Shown in pieces: positions 21,858 to 33,285 of a stretch of DNA of 64,000 nucleotides (position 1 is its first letter; every line of letters begins with the position of its first letter). The stretch is from Meconema thalassinum (taxonomy: Eukaryota > Arthropoda > Insecta > Orthoptera > Tettigoniidae). The translations under genes and the position numbers were made by a program. The stretch spans positions 131,132,346 to 131,196,345 of the forward strand of contig OX336388.2 in the NCBI GenBank assembly GCA_946902985.2, given 5' to 3'. The notes under the pieces are model-generated. The model was not told where the DNA came from and ran no database searches. It saw only the letters and a list, made by a program, of their open reading frames with translations.

Positions 21858-22378
21858 AGTATTGGCGGCTTCAGTGGCATAGTCGGTAGCATGCTGAGCT
21901 TCTATGCCCATGACAGCGGGTTCAAACCCGGCCGAAGCCGTCGGTTTTTTAAGAGCGTTAAAAATCCCTCAGTTTGCCTTCCTTCGGAGGGGAAGTAAAG
22001 CCGGCGGTCCCATGTCATAGATTTATGGCATGTTAAAGAACCTTCCACTAATTGCACCTGTGTGAAGCTAAATTGGATAGGTTAAGAATGTAAACAACGC
22101 TCTTAGGTTTCTACGTTCGTTGCCAAGAGCCGACTGCGGTGGCGTCTAGTAGCTAAGTTCTGAAATTGGCCTAGTAGTCGTTGACGGTGGTGCTTGGCGG
22201 CAAAGGTAGGAACTATTTGAAAAATTCTAAGTTGCAGTACTTAAATTAAAAAACAGATAAACACTAATACAGTCATCACAATTAACACCGGTTATCAGAC
22301 AGATTCTACACACACCCAAAGTACACGGGGCTACATAACCGCGTTGTCGCAGCCCCTAAACTTAAGAACCAACCAACC
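21858..22378 (+). mobile_element. SINE-A copy 5, full length
   Basis: Starts near the head GGCGGCTTCAGTGGCATAGT, has box B GGTTCAAACC, and ends AACCAACCAACC. TATATCAT flanks it at 21850-21857 and 22379-22386. Confidence 0.9.
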
Positions 22379-22386
22379 TATATCAT

Positions 22387-22718
22387 TTTTTTTTTAGCGT
22401 ATGGCTTTTGGTGCCGGGAGTGTCCGAGGACATGTTCGGCTTGCCAGTTTTGTAGCTGCTTCGAGACGGACACCCAATGGGTGAGCTACAAGTACCGTTG
22501 GGGAGGTAAGTTGGAAGGGAGGGTCAAGGAGTAGGACGGTAGCGGCTGTGGCCTATAGTTAGGGACCAACCCCGGCATTTGCCTGGAAGGAAGATGGGAA
22601 ACCACAGAAGACTATCTTCAAGGTTGCCGGCGGGGGGATTCGGACCTCCTCGCCTCCCGGATGTGAGCGACTGCCAACAGTCATGCCGCAACGACCTCGG
22701 CTAACTCACCCGGTAACC
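22387..22718 (-). mobile_element. SINE-B, inserted at the same target word
   Basis: The minus strand has the head CCGGGTGAGTTAGCCGAGGT, box B-like GGTCCGAATCCC, the core TGGTTTCCCATC / CCAGGCAAATGCC and an A tail. It is bounded by TATATCAT at 22379-22386 and 22719-22726. With SINE-A copy 5 this makes three copies of one target word. Confidence 0.85.
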
Positions 22719-23003
22719 TATATCATAGTATGTGGCATCAAAATCATTATCATCATCATCATGCACAGTTTCCAGCCACTGGCCGGGTCTGTTTGGAACA
22801 CAAGCCTCTCCAACGTCTTCTGTCTTCCCATCATCTCTCAGCCTCCACCCTTGTCCAGTCTTCCCCTATCTTCTTCACACTTTCAACCACCCCCTTCAGC
22901 CACCTGTCTCACGGTCTCTTTCTTTCCCACTTCATCTCGTGTATCCTCTCCTCATCCATTCGTTTTACATGTCCATACTATCCAAGTCTAGATTTCTCTA
23001 TAC

Positions 23004-23893
23004 ATGGTGGCCACTCAAATCGGTCAACGATATTCCAGGAATTTTCCACGAGTAATTCACATTTTTTCCAGACTTAGAAATAAGCGTGAGTCCCGGGGGC
23101 TTTATCGGTTGCCTACTTCAAGACCAAAATAAAGCAGTTGTGTTTGGTTTACTTATACAGATGTTGACAAAAATTAGTGGTGATTGCGTTATCGATACGC
23201 AAGCCTACACACAAATGGATTTAATTGTTGGTATATTGGCTTACACGGCCGGTGAATTAAAACTCAGCAAGTCTTCTAGGTTTGTGCCGTGTCTTGTGTA
23301 AGGTTAATTCACCGGCCGTGAAAGCCAATATACCATCTTTTTGGAAGCCTTCATAGGGAGGTTGAGGCTGCTTGAGCTTTTACTTCTCGCAGTAAAGTAG
23401 TGCAGTTGCACTCTATACAAAGGGAGGTAGCACGCAGTTCGTTACTCCTGTGGGGGTCCGGGTGGGGACACCAAGAGCCCGCCGATGAGCCAGCTTGGTG
23501 TCCTAGGCGAAACCCCACACAAGACATGGCACAAACCTAGAAGAATTGCCGAGTTTTGATTTAATTGTTTTAAAAAAGCCTTTGTAACTGAAATATCCGC
23601 TAAAAAAAAAGAGAGAGAGAATGAATGCCGCCTGCAATTTTATTGCGGAGAAGTTGTTTATACTCAATATGTTTTACAAAAATACTATCGCGTGTTCTCC
23701 CACACAGAAACAGGTAGCCTGAGGAAATTTCTTTCGTTAACGATAGATTGCTAACCCATAACTGCAGCAGGAGTATGATTTAAAATGGAAAGATTTTTAT
23801 AATTAATTAACAGTGGCTATTTTCCAGGAGTTTTCAAATTTTTCATCATTTTCCAGGAGTTTCTCAGGATTTCCAGGAGTAGTGGCCATCATG
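23004..23893. mobile_element. TIR element inside the LINE
   Basis: TCTATAC flanks both ends (22997-23003 and 23894-23900). The ends share GGTGGCCACTC and, inverted, TGATGGCCACTAC. Several TTTTCCAGGA words lie near both ends. The 7-8 bp duplication suggests a hAT-like mechanism (inference). It carries an internal inverted-repeat complex at 23230-23566. Confidence 0.65.
23230..23334. repeat. 31-bp near-perfect inverted repeat
   Basis: Arms 23230-23260 and 23304-23334 match at 30 of 31 positions, with a 43-bp spacer. The spacer itself is inverted again at about 23515-23566, giving the order A-B-A'-C-B'. Confidence 0.8.
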
Positions 23894-24468
23894 TCTATAC
23901 CATCCTGTAATGGTTCCTCCTTCATTAATTCTCTGGTCCTCTCATTTCTTATTCTGTCCATCTTTGTGGCTCCAATACTGCTTCTCAAGAACCTCATCTC
24001 ACTGGCCTGCATTTTGCTCTTCTCCCTTTCATAACCCAGGTCTCCGAGGCATATGACAGGATAGGGACATACTACGTCCGATATATGATCTTTTCGCTGT
24101 TCGGAGGGACATCCTTGCTCCATAACATGCTTATCACACTCCTCCGGAATGCTTCTGTCCATCTCCCCCGCTCATTTATTTCTCTATCGTTTCTTCCATT
24201 ATCTTGTATCAGGCTTCCCAGATACTTGAAACTTTCCACTTTCTTCAGCTGTTCCCCACCAATCGTTATTCCCGTTGTGGTTCATTCCTTCTTCCTTGTT
24301 GTGATCACCATCTCCCTCTTATGTAGCATCAAAATAAAATAGCTTATTTTTACTCTCTCCCTTTCAAAAATAATGGATTTTTGCGAATTTTGCATCTATA
24401 GTTCCCCCCTCCAATTTCGGAACTAAAAATTAAGTTAAAAAGGGGGTCATATAGCCGAGTAAATACAG

Positions 24469-24866
24469 TATTCTCTTTAATTTTTTCCATGCATATTGGT
24501 GCGTCACCATCCGATTCACTCCGGAACCGCCACCGCCTTCTTCTGCGATACACTTCAACAGTTTTAAACCTTTTAACTGCTATGTATTTCCAGGTGAATA
24601 CACACCCCTGTGCTGAGTTATTTTCATACATCTTAGCCCCATTCTACATCAAGGCCCTAAATCTAACCCTTCCCCTCTAGATTCCATTTCACACACATGT
24701 AGTAAGTTTTCTTCAGGGGCATACCCACAAAATAACTTCCAGGGGATAGTTGAACTACATGTAGGTGAAGACTGCCTCATGGAGTGACTAGATAATCTGC
24801 ACTTCACTAGGGGGTGACAAATCAGACTTTTAGGGGGAATATATCCTCTACGGCCCCTCCTGTATA
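24469..24866. other. Unannotated interval
   Basis: Between MITE-1 copy 2 and the next TIR element. No feature recognised. Confidence 0.4.
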
Positions 24867-25619
24867 CTGGCCAACCTATCAAACTGAAAAATCGGGAGAT
24901 TTTGAAGACTATCGATGTCTAATAATATTTCTTTTCCATATTACCGAGGAACCGACAAAATCACTCAGAGCCTACCGGCATATTAATGCCAAAAACATCT
25001 AAGTTATACACAAATAATAATTAATGTTATTGGTTTTACGTCCCTTTTAACTACCCTGGCTTTTAGAGACGCCGGGGTGCCAGAATTTTGCCCCGAAGGG
25101 GATCTGTAACGTGCCAGTAAATGTACTGACACGGCTCCCTCGCATTTGCACACCCTCAAATGCCAGCTGACTGCGCCAGGTTTCGAACCTGCAACCTTGG
25201 GCTCAGCAAGCGAGAACGTTACCCCTGAGCCACGCAGCCAGGCTATACATAAATAATTTCACATGTTAAACAGATACAATATTCCTCATCCTACAACTAC
25301 CTCTCACCCTCAGGCTATTATGAAAACTTCTAGGAACACGCACTGAATTAACCATGGACTATTTCAAACAAAGAGGTACAGTATTCAAATCCAACTAAGC
25401 GGTACAAGTAGTTATGGAAAATTATCTATAAATTATCGATACGGAGCGAAACTGCGGTATCGAAACACACTATACGTAAAATCAATCTGTTCGATGGATG
25501 AATGTTGTTTGTCACCTCGCACTTTTAGTCCGAAATTATGAGCGAGATTTCTGAAAAATCGGGAGATCTAATAGGTGTAAAATCGGGAGTCTTCCACCTA
25601 AATCGCGAGAGTTGGCAGG
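24867..25619. mobile_element. TIR element (CCTGCCAAC family) copy 1
   Basis: The left end CTGGCCAACCTAT and right end, inverted, CCTGCCAACTCTC are followed inward by AATCGGGAGATTTT and its inverse. TA is present at both ends. SINE-C at 25019-25243 is inserted in it. The second copy is at 33286-33952. Confidence 0.65.
25019..25243 (-). mobile_element. SINE-C copy 1 (tRNA-derived)
   Basis: The minus strand starts CCTGGCTGCGTGGCTCAGGG, with box B GGTTCGAAACC and a 3' end in GTAAAACCAATAACATT. It is flanked by TATACACAAATAAT (25005-25018) and TATACATAAATAAT (25244-25257). A decayed relative is at 60541-60710. Confidence 0.88.
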
Positions 25620-26285
25620 TATGCTCCTGGGACGGTAAACATTTAGAATCACCACTATATCCACTTGGAGAAAGGGATTGACTTTTGGCCGGAAATTCCA
25701 CGTCAGTTATCACCCCTCTGCCTCTTGACCAATCCATGTTCGCATAGTCATAATACTCTGCGATGCAATATTACAGCCTACGTTGTTCATTGCGTGGTCA
25801 GATATACCTCTGGCTTGTACAGTTTGGCAACCTCGTTTTCAGACCACATGGCGAGACAAAAACTGTCAATCGCCTTCTCCCAGCTTATAGAGTATACTAC
25901 TAGGTCTGTTGTCAGCCATTACAGTGCACAGAAGTCAAACTTCTCCATCTCTTTGAACCAATGAATAGCATAATTCACATCACCATAGAGATTAAATATA
26001 CAAATTAAATGGTTCTATGGACTATCACCAAAGAGTAGGTAAGTCTACTTTCTAATAACAATCCCCTCAAACAGCTGAAATGTGGAACAAAAAAGGCGTG
26101 CGAGTAGCGACGAACCGCTTTGTCATTAGCACCACCGTGTGGCAGAATTGGTGACAAACCGTTTCGTCGACATCACTCTAAAGATTTAACAACTATTAAA
26201 TTTACAAAATAAAATCTATAGTTGGGCCATTATCATTTTTGACTCTACGTTTAAGTGATATGCTAGTGCTACTTAGTGATCAGAA
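25620..26285. other. Unannotated interval
   Basis: No gene or element recognised. Confidence 0.4.
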
Positions 26286-26420
26286 GTAAAATCACTCTAA
26301 CTACCCAATCACAGGAAGCCATTCATATCTATGTATCATGACTAATCGAGTTTAGTTTGTGACGTTGCTATATCGATATGAATGCCTACCTGGGATTGGC
26401 TAGTTAGAGTGATCTCACTT
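26286..26420. repeat. Foldback repeat, ~44-bp arms
   Basis: Arms 26286-26328 and 26376-26420 are inverted copies (AATCACTCTAACTACCCAAT against ATTGGCTAGTTAGAGTGATC) around a 47-bp centre. Probably a short MITE; a target duplication is not clear. Confidence 0.7.
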
Positions 26421-27741
26421 TTGACCGTTAGGTAGGCCAGGCATAACAATCGAAACGGCAAATCTGAAGTAATGATGGCCCCACATCTAATGTTAACCTT
26501 CTAGAAAAAAATTGTAAAAAAAAAAGTAAAACATAATTTAAAAAAAAAGACGTGTAATGAATCTAAAAACCTAAAATGACTGACTTTGAAACCTACTGAT
26601 TATTTTACGGGCTCCCTCATTCAAACAAACACAAATTCCTGTTTAGCGGAATCTTGTCTTTGTACTGTTGGAAACAACTTTCATCCACAGATGGCATCCT
26701 ATGTCTGTTTTACCGCGATTGCTCTCAAGGTTATGTATGACCCCTGCCACGGTCACGTCATTCAAAACTTTTCACACAAAGAAGCAATTTGATTCACAGT
26801 AAATGGGTGTTAAAAAGAAATATCTGGTGAAAAATTCATTACAAACACATTTCACAGAGAAGATAATTTAATTTGAACAATATTGTGAACATAGATTGTT
26901 TGACTTTTATTTTTTGGTGAAATTTTTAGAGGTCTATAAGAAATGTAATATCAAGAGTATTTTATTTCACAATTCAATAAGTATGGTATGTATATTATTG
27001 TAGAAAGATAGATCTATAAAATTTAGTCAAATTATGGCTTTAGGTTGCAGTGATAAAAATTAATATCAATGGAATTGACTGGTTTTCAGCTAATAGTCCG
27101 GTACGGTGAGGGTTAACATTAGTGATCATTAAGGTTCGGATGTTAAGGAAAAGTAATTTTTCTCCTGAGCCCATTTTACCCGAAATCTGAAAAATAAATT
27201 TGAATGACGGGTCTCTGACGACGTTTAAAGCAATTTGATGTTGCGTATAAATGCATATTTCGGCCATTTTTATTGTTTTGGTCATATTTTAGTGATGTAA
27301 GGACATATTTGGTTATAATTTCAGCATTTTTGTTTAAAATTGAGGCGCCGTTAACAAGGTACGTGTCATCTGCGTCGAGTTTCAAACACAGGATTTCCGA
27401 ATAGTGTAGTAGATATATTTTTCTTTCCTTTCCCGGAACAGCCAGATAGCAGGTTAAGAAGATCTGATTCCAAGAAGGCGCTCCATGTTTTTAGGTCATA
27501 TTTAGCTAGTTATTAGGGCATATTTGCTTGCATCTTTTGTACTTCTCTAGGTCTTAAACCTCCGAACCCTAGTGATCATATAGGGAATTCAACAGATAAT
27601 ATTGTTAAAAACTGTTAATAGCTTCTCGCTGAAGGAGCAAATCAAGGCCTGAAACATGTATGGGTAATTGTTATCTCATAATTACAGTATTGTTGAGGTG
27701 GAACACCAGTGTTTAATTTTCATTTGAAACTGTTTTACCTT
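26421..27741. other. Unannotated interval (PPM1D intron 4)
   Basis: Low-complexity AT-rich sequence. No exon or element recognised. Confidence 0.45.
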
Positions 27742-28055
27742 TCAGCATCCAGTCTAGTCTGCAAGCCTCTGTTTGCGAAACAAGTCTCCTCCAGGAGCCC
27801 CTATTAGCAGTTAGCCTGCTCTGCCTCTACACCTCTCACTTAGAAATCATTCAACACTGAACTCCTAGGTCTACCTCTGCTTCTCTTACCCTCTACAGCC
27901 GAACTCATTAACCTCTTAGGTAATCTTCCGTCCCCCAATCTCATCACATGACGCCACCATCTGAGACGGCTCATCTAGCATGTTCATTTCTAACTTAGCC
28001 TTTTTTTCATGTGTTTCATGACTCGGCACTTCCTTACCTGGGGAATCGTAGGTGT
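27742..28055 (-). pseudogene. LINE ORF2 C-terminal fragment
   Basis: The minus strand translates to RLRWWRHVMRLGDGRLPKRL then GKRSRGRPR, the conserved block near the end of many insect LINE proteins. It is short and truncated. Confidence 0.7.
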
Positions 28056-29050
28056 CCAGCTGCTTAGTTATACCCCACCCATTCAACAAAACAAAGCTCA
28101 GATTTTGGTGAGCATCCTACATATTTTAGAAAATTATGTCTAAAAATGACAAATCCTTCATTACAATAGTGTGAAATTAACCTGCTATCTGCAGGTTGTT
28201 AAAATGGGGCAGATGTAGTGATGTGGGTCGCGTAAATACCCAGTGGGAAGGTAAATATAAATTGCGTATTTACCTGGGTATATACTCAGTGGTCATTTAA
28301 ATACCCAAAATGAGGGTATTTTCAGTTTTTTGAGCTTTGTACAACACTTTTTGATGTGTTGATGAAGTGTTGGACAAACAAGGACTGAAACACAGGTATT
28401 TGATGCCCTACATTGAAATCAGGAACAATATTGATCCTTCAAAACTAAAAAAAACGGAAAATGGACGTCCGGGTATTTTTGGGTATTTATATGTTTTGGC
28501 GCTGTCAACTTGTCTTAAAGTGTTTTTTGTTTTTTCTTAAATTAAGGTAAAATATTGGATAAAACCTTTTGGTTGTTTTGTGTATAAAATTTTTAATAAC
28601 CATTGGCCTAACTATACAGTGAACTCCCGATTTAGCGTTTCTCGAAATAACGTTTGCCCGCATTTAACGTACATTTCCGTAGGTCCCGGCTATTATCCCA
28701 TAAGACGCAATGTATATCAGGCTTCATTTTAACGTTTGTCGATTTTACGTTTAACCTCCATTTTAGGCTCGAATTCTTGGACCCCTGGAATAAAATCTGT
28801 GTCGATTTAACGTTGGTATTTTCTCCCTTCCTACGTGAAGAGTATGACGTCACTCCCTCTACGATGACGAAAGATAAACAAATCACTAACTTAAGCCGTG
28901 CGACAATTTGTTGTGAATCGGAACACACTTTAAAAAAAATGTCAAGTTATTGCTGAACAACGGCGAGCCAGTAGATACCCACGCGTTTCCTGCTCGAAGT
29001 CTTAAATGCCCGAGGAAATGTATGAATGTGTATGCGTGTTCCAGCTGTAT

Positions 29051-29720
29051 TTCAAAACATCAGCGAGAAGATGCTCTGTTATTGGCAAGTCGCGCAGCAA
29101 CCTTGAGAAGCTGACCAATCACTGCAGGCGTACCGCAAGCGGGCTCGGGCGCATTTATTATCGTGAGTCGAGTTAAAGGAACAAGGAAGGAATAGTTAAT
29201 GAAAAATATATAAATCCCTTTCGCTGGCTTTTAAAAACTTAATCGAACAATAAATCCCCCATATTTTTTCAATTCAGAGTTATCGGAACGAAATGACAGC
29301 GATTTTTTAACGGCAAGCCGGACGTACATTTGGCAGTGTATCGTCCCGTAGTTGCGGTTAGTCTACGCGTGGACCTGCTTGCTTGATACTCAGCGCCCGT
29401 CAGAACGGTGTAGGCCTACTGCCAAACATCCGCGATAAGACGCTCTGTTATTGGCCGTCACACAGCAACCTTGAGAAGCTGACCAATCACTGCAGGCGTA
29501 CCGCAAGCGGGCTCGGACGCATTTATTATCGCGATTCCAGTTGACTATTTCATGAAAATTATATCGATCCCTGTCGATGGCTTTTAAAAACGTAATCGAA
29601 TAGAATATTCACCCCATTTTTTCTAATTCGGAGTTATCGGAACGAAATGACAAAGTGATTTTTTGACGGCAAGCTATCTCGTATGTTTGGCCGTGTATCG
29701 TCCCGCCGATGTGGCTAGCC
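29051..29720 (+). repeat. Tandem ~370-bp duplication in the Tigger 5' region
   Basis: Units at about 29051-29367 and 29418-29720 share long blocks such as CAGCAACCTTGAGAAGCTGA, CGCAAGCGGGCTCGG, TTTTAAAAACNTAATCGAA and GTTATCGGAACGAAATGACA. They lie between the 5' TIR and the transposase start, where the promoter is expected. Confidence 0.85.
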
Positions 29721-30050
29721 TGCTGTATGCACTTCTAAGTTCCTCGATTCTATTGTTTGGAGATTTGTGCGTAGTAAGACTTGTATAACCATATCATTTT
29801 TTAGCTTCTTATTTAAATCTTTGCTCGATTCCTTACATCCTATTTATACCCATTAATTTAATACAAAAAGGAACTTATTTCCTGGAATTGTGACGCATAG
29901 AATTACAACTTTCTCTTTTTGTTTGGTTGGTGTAGTTATAAGAGCATCCAGCTTAAATTTTAGCTTATAATTTAAATATTTTTCCAAATTATCTTTGTGT
30001 GTATTCGTTGTGTGCTGTGATAGTTTTGACTAGTGGTGAATTTCGTAGAA

Positions 30051-31557
30051 ATGGCAACAAAGAGGATTAAGCTCACTATTAGTGAAAAACAAGACATTCG
30101 GCAAGTGGAGGCAAGCCCTAATGTTACAAGAATAGAAATGGCAAAACGTTTGGGGATGGTGCCATCATCTTTGAGCACTATTATGTTGTCAAAGGAGAAG
30201 ATTATGGCAACAGTGTGCTTCTCGGAGCCAAATAAAAAAAAGAAAGAATATAAAGGCCGGCAAGCATGAAGAATTGGAGAAAATCCTCATTGAATGGTTT
30301 CAACAGGTGAGGTCAAAAAATGTTCCGATAGATGGGCCGATTCTAAGGGAGAAGGCTGGTGTAATTGCTTTGAGGCTAGGCATTGATGACTTTGTTTGTT
30401 CTAATGGCTGGCTTCATCGCTTCAAACAAAGGCATGGCATTAGTTTCAAGACAATTAGTGGGGAATGCAAAAGCGTTGACGAAGAAACAGTAGAGTTATG
30501 GAAAGAAGAAAATCTTCCAAAGCTTTTGGAAGGCTATGACATGAAGAACATCTCCAATGCTGATGAGACAGCTCTATTTTATAATCTGTTGCCTGATCGA
30601 ACCTTCCATGTGAAAGGCAATTCTTGTCATGGTGGTAAGAAGAGTAAGGAGAGGCTATCAGTGCTGCTTTGTGTCAATGCAGATGGAAGCGAGAAATTGA
30701 AGCCCCTCGTAATAGGAAAATTTGCCAAGCCACGCTGCTTTAAGGGCATTAATACATTGCCATGCACCTATACCAGCAACACCAATGCCTGGATGACGTG
30801 TGCTATTTTCACAAACTTTCTCCAGCAGCTGGATGTAAAAATGAAAGCAGCCAACAGGAAAATCCTTCTTTTTATTGACCGATGTCCCAGTCATCCTCCA
30901 GATACAACATTTTTGGCAAACATTAAAGTTGTGTTCCTGCCAGTCAATTGCACCAGCAGGCTACAACCCCTGGATCTTGGGGTAATTTACTCCATGAAAA
31001 GGAAATACAGGAAGTCTCTGGTCCACAAAGCGATTGCAGCAATCGATAGAAATGCTGAGTTGAAGATTAATGTTCTACAGGCCATTCACCTCCTCTGTGC
31101 TGCCTGGAATGCAGTTACTCCTCAAACTGTAGCCAACTGCTTCAGGAAAGCTGGATTTTCTCCAAAAACACAAACGCTTGAAGAAGAGAATGAAGATGAG
31201 TTATGTGGCGAGGACTGGAATCTACTTGTTCACGATGAGCCGATAGTGTTTGAAGATTTCATTCAATGCGATGAGGATGTAGCAACAGCAGGAACACAGT
31301 CTGTGGAGGATTTATGCGATGCTGCTGCAGAGAAGGAAGCAGAAGATGTTGGCGAAGAAGATGAGGAACTACCACTTCCCACACCATCTTTTGGTGAAGC
31401 TGTTGCTTCCTTTGAAGTTGTGAAGCGGTACATGTCATCATTCAACTTGGATGACACAAATCTGCTGAGACTGGGGCAAATGGAGAGAGAACTTCTCTTT
31501 CTCCGAGGAACATGCAAAAGCAAGCAGACTACAATAAAGGATTACTTCAAAACTTAA
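30051..31557 (+). pseudogene. Tigger/pogo transposase, one frameshift
   Basis: Begins at ATG 30051 with a psq-type HTH (KLTISEKQDIRQVE ... RIEMAKRLGMVPSSLSTI). After an A-rich run near 30232-30248 the frame changes and continues at about 30250-31557. The CENP-B-type HTH (VCSNGWLHRFKQRHG) and the DDE core follow: NADETALF (first Asp), LLFIDRCPSHP (second Asp, where pogo-group proteins usually have Asn after Asp) and RLQPLDLGVI. The C-terminus is acidic (EEEDELCGED-like) and ends in TIKDYFKT. The joined product would be about 500 aa, the usual length. One small indel is the only clear lesion, so the copy is fairly young. The N to R change beside the second Asp could affect catalysis. Confidence 0.9.
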
Positions 31558-32896
31558 CTGGTAAGGTTTTGAAAATAAAATTCTGTATTTTTATGGTGTT
31601 TTCAACTATTAGAATACAAGCATTATAGGCCTAAATGTCTAATTAAATCCTCCTTACATCCTTCCAGATTGGTGTGGTCCTTACTGCCCAGAGCTGAGGC
31701 AACAACATATGAAGACTGACTTCTCTTAGTGATTTAGCCTATGTTATGTTTTTTTTCCTTCATGTTAATGTACAATTTTATTTTTAATGGATTATAGTTT
31801 AATATTTAATGGCCTAGAAGTTGCATTATGAGGCAGTCTGATTTTTTGGTAAAAATATAATGTACAGTACCACAGTAGAAGATAGTGATCATGTTTTGAA
31901 AACTTTTTATTTAACAGTGATGTAAAATACTTTGTATTAAGAGTAATTTGTATATATAATAGCCAATATAGTAGTCTAAAATGTTTAATTCATCATAAAA
32001 GGGCATTACATTGCTTTATTCACAAAACCCCCATTTAAAGTTAACCTCGATTTAAGGCTCAAATCTGGAGGTCCCAGGGCGAATGTTAAATGGGGGTTTC
32101 ACTGTAATAAAAAATTCAATTTGATTCGACCCAAGTTGTAGGCCTACTTGTACTGCCGGTACTCAATTGATATTTTTCATTGTAAATTGGGATATAGGCC
32201 TAAGCCTAGAGAGATTCATTATGTATGAACAGCCTAATACATTTGTTAAGCTTCATTAAACCTAAATAAAGCAAGGCCTCTATTTTTTTGGAACTTTTTT
32301 AGTGTAACTGTTAATTTTCTATTTACTAGTCTTTTTGGTAATTTGATTATTTATTTTATATATGAATGATATTACAAACTGTTCTGAAAAACATATACAG
32401 TGTGTGGAAAACTGAATATTACACCTTTTGTAGAACTTGGCCAATGCTCTGAATAAATTTCCCCCAACTTTTATCTCAATGTTTGCAAAAAGGCCAAGTT
32501 AAATTTTAACCCTGAGTTTTTCAGGTTATAACTATTGAATTTTATCTCCTCATCTAATTCCCAATTCTACGAGTAATTCTGTTTTCAAGTCCCAATTCTA
32601 ATTTAATTTAATTTTAATACCTATCTAATGTTGTTACATTTCTAAAAAGTTAATGTAGAATAGTTTGCATACCAGTACGGTACCCTTTTTTAAGGTTCAA
32701 CTTACCACGACAGGATTTTTAATGAAAATCTAAAATACCTGGGTATTTACCCAAATTGGTATTTACCCGAGTATATACCCTGGGTATTTATCCCGATTTG
32801 TAAATACCTGCGTATTTTACATCACTAGGCAGATGAAGTCAATGTTACATCCCTTAAACCAATCACCACAGGTTGTTAAAAGGATAGTAAACTCAC

Positions 32897-33111
32897 ATTG
32901 TATGGATTTTGAGGCAGGACATGCTTCTCATTGTGAGACTCGGCAGTTTGGACGATGCCCACAGCCTCTTCGGGACTCAGCACGTTCCAGAGTCCATCGG
33001 TCCCAAAGATGAGACAGCGATGGCTGTGGACGTCGATGGCCACCGCACCAATATCAGGATCTGGCGATACCACAAACACGTCTAGGGCAGGATTATAACT
33101 CCAGAGGTCAC
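32897..33111 (-). CDS. PPM1D: PPM1D exon 4: FGTDGLWN motif
   Basis: Encodes residues 219-290 (the first codon is split with exon 3; phase 0 at the end). GDLWSYNP opens the exon, then FVVSPDPDIGAV and CLIFGTDGLWNVL. D257 in the last motif is a PP2C metal ligand. The donor is GTGAGT and the acceptor is AAG before GTGACC. Similarity to Wip1 is direct (LWSY, FVVSPEPD, LGSDGLWN in the family). Confidence 0.95.
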
Positions 33112-33285
33112 CTTCAAAAAACACACACAATACAAGGTCAAAACATGCAATTTTGAATAACTTTACAAGGGTTAATATTTGAGAAAGAAGCATTTAGAGG
33201 TGGGTGCTATATAATGTTATGGATTCAATACTGATCTTTAGGAAGTATGTCCCTCTGAAACTCAACACTCCAAGCCAGACACATA

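Larger units (their letters stand above)
22745..24319 (-). mobile_element. 5'-truncated LINE with 16-bp target duplication, interrupted
   Basis: TATGTGGCATCAAAAT (22729-22744) and TATGTAGCATCAAAAT (24320-24335) bound it. The 3' end has ATG repeats and CAGTTTCCAGCC as in the LINE at 15.6 kb. ORF2 pieces are recognisable at 23803-24162 (MRFLRSSIGATKMDRIRNER). An 890-bp insert at 23004-23893 splits it. Confidence 0.82.
21321..24468 (-). mobile_element. MITE-1 copy 2, host of four later insertions
   Basis: The left end CCGTATTTTCTTG and right end CGAGTAAATACAG are inverted matches and TA-flanked. The MITE-1 body resumes after each insert: up to 21857, around 22719-22744, and from 24320 to the end. 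The body blocks (AAATAAACGA, ACTCTCTCCCTTTC) match copy 1 in order. Confidence 0.82.
28617..32104 (+). mobile_element. Tigger/pogo transposon, near full length
   Basis: CAGTGAACTCCCGATTTA at the left and, inverted, CAGTGAAACCCCCATTTA at the right, each next to TA (28615-28616 and 32105-32106). It is 3488 bp and encodes a transposase at 30051-31557. The TIRs continue with related subterminal blocks (CGTTTGCCCGCATTTAACG). It is inserted in the hAT element of PPM1D intron 4, on the strand opposite to PPM1D. Confidence 0.92.
28216..32827. mobile_element. hAT-type element with perfect 8-bp TSD, split by Tigger
   Basis: Starts TAGTGATGTGGG and ends, inverted, TAGTGATGTAAAATACG. It is flanked on both sides by GGCAGATG (28208-28215 and 32828-32835). 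The subterminal regions carry many inverted AAATACCC/GGGTATTT motifs. Without the Tigger insert it is about 1.1 kb and non-coding. An 8-bp TSD and TAGTGATG ends are typical of hAT. Confidence 0.88.
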
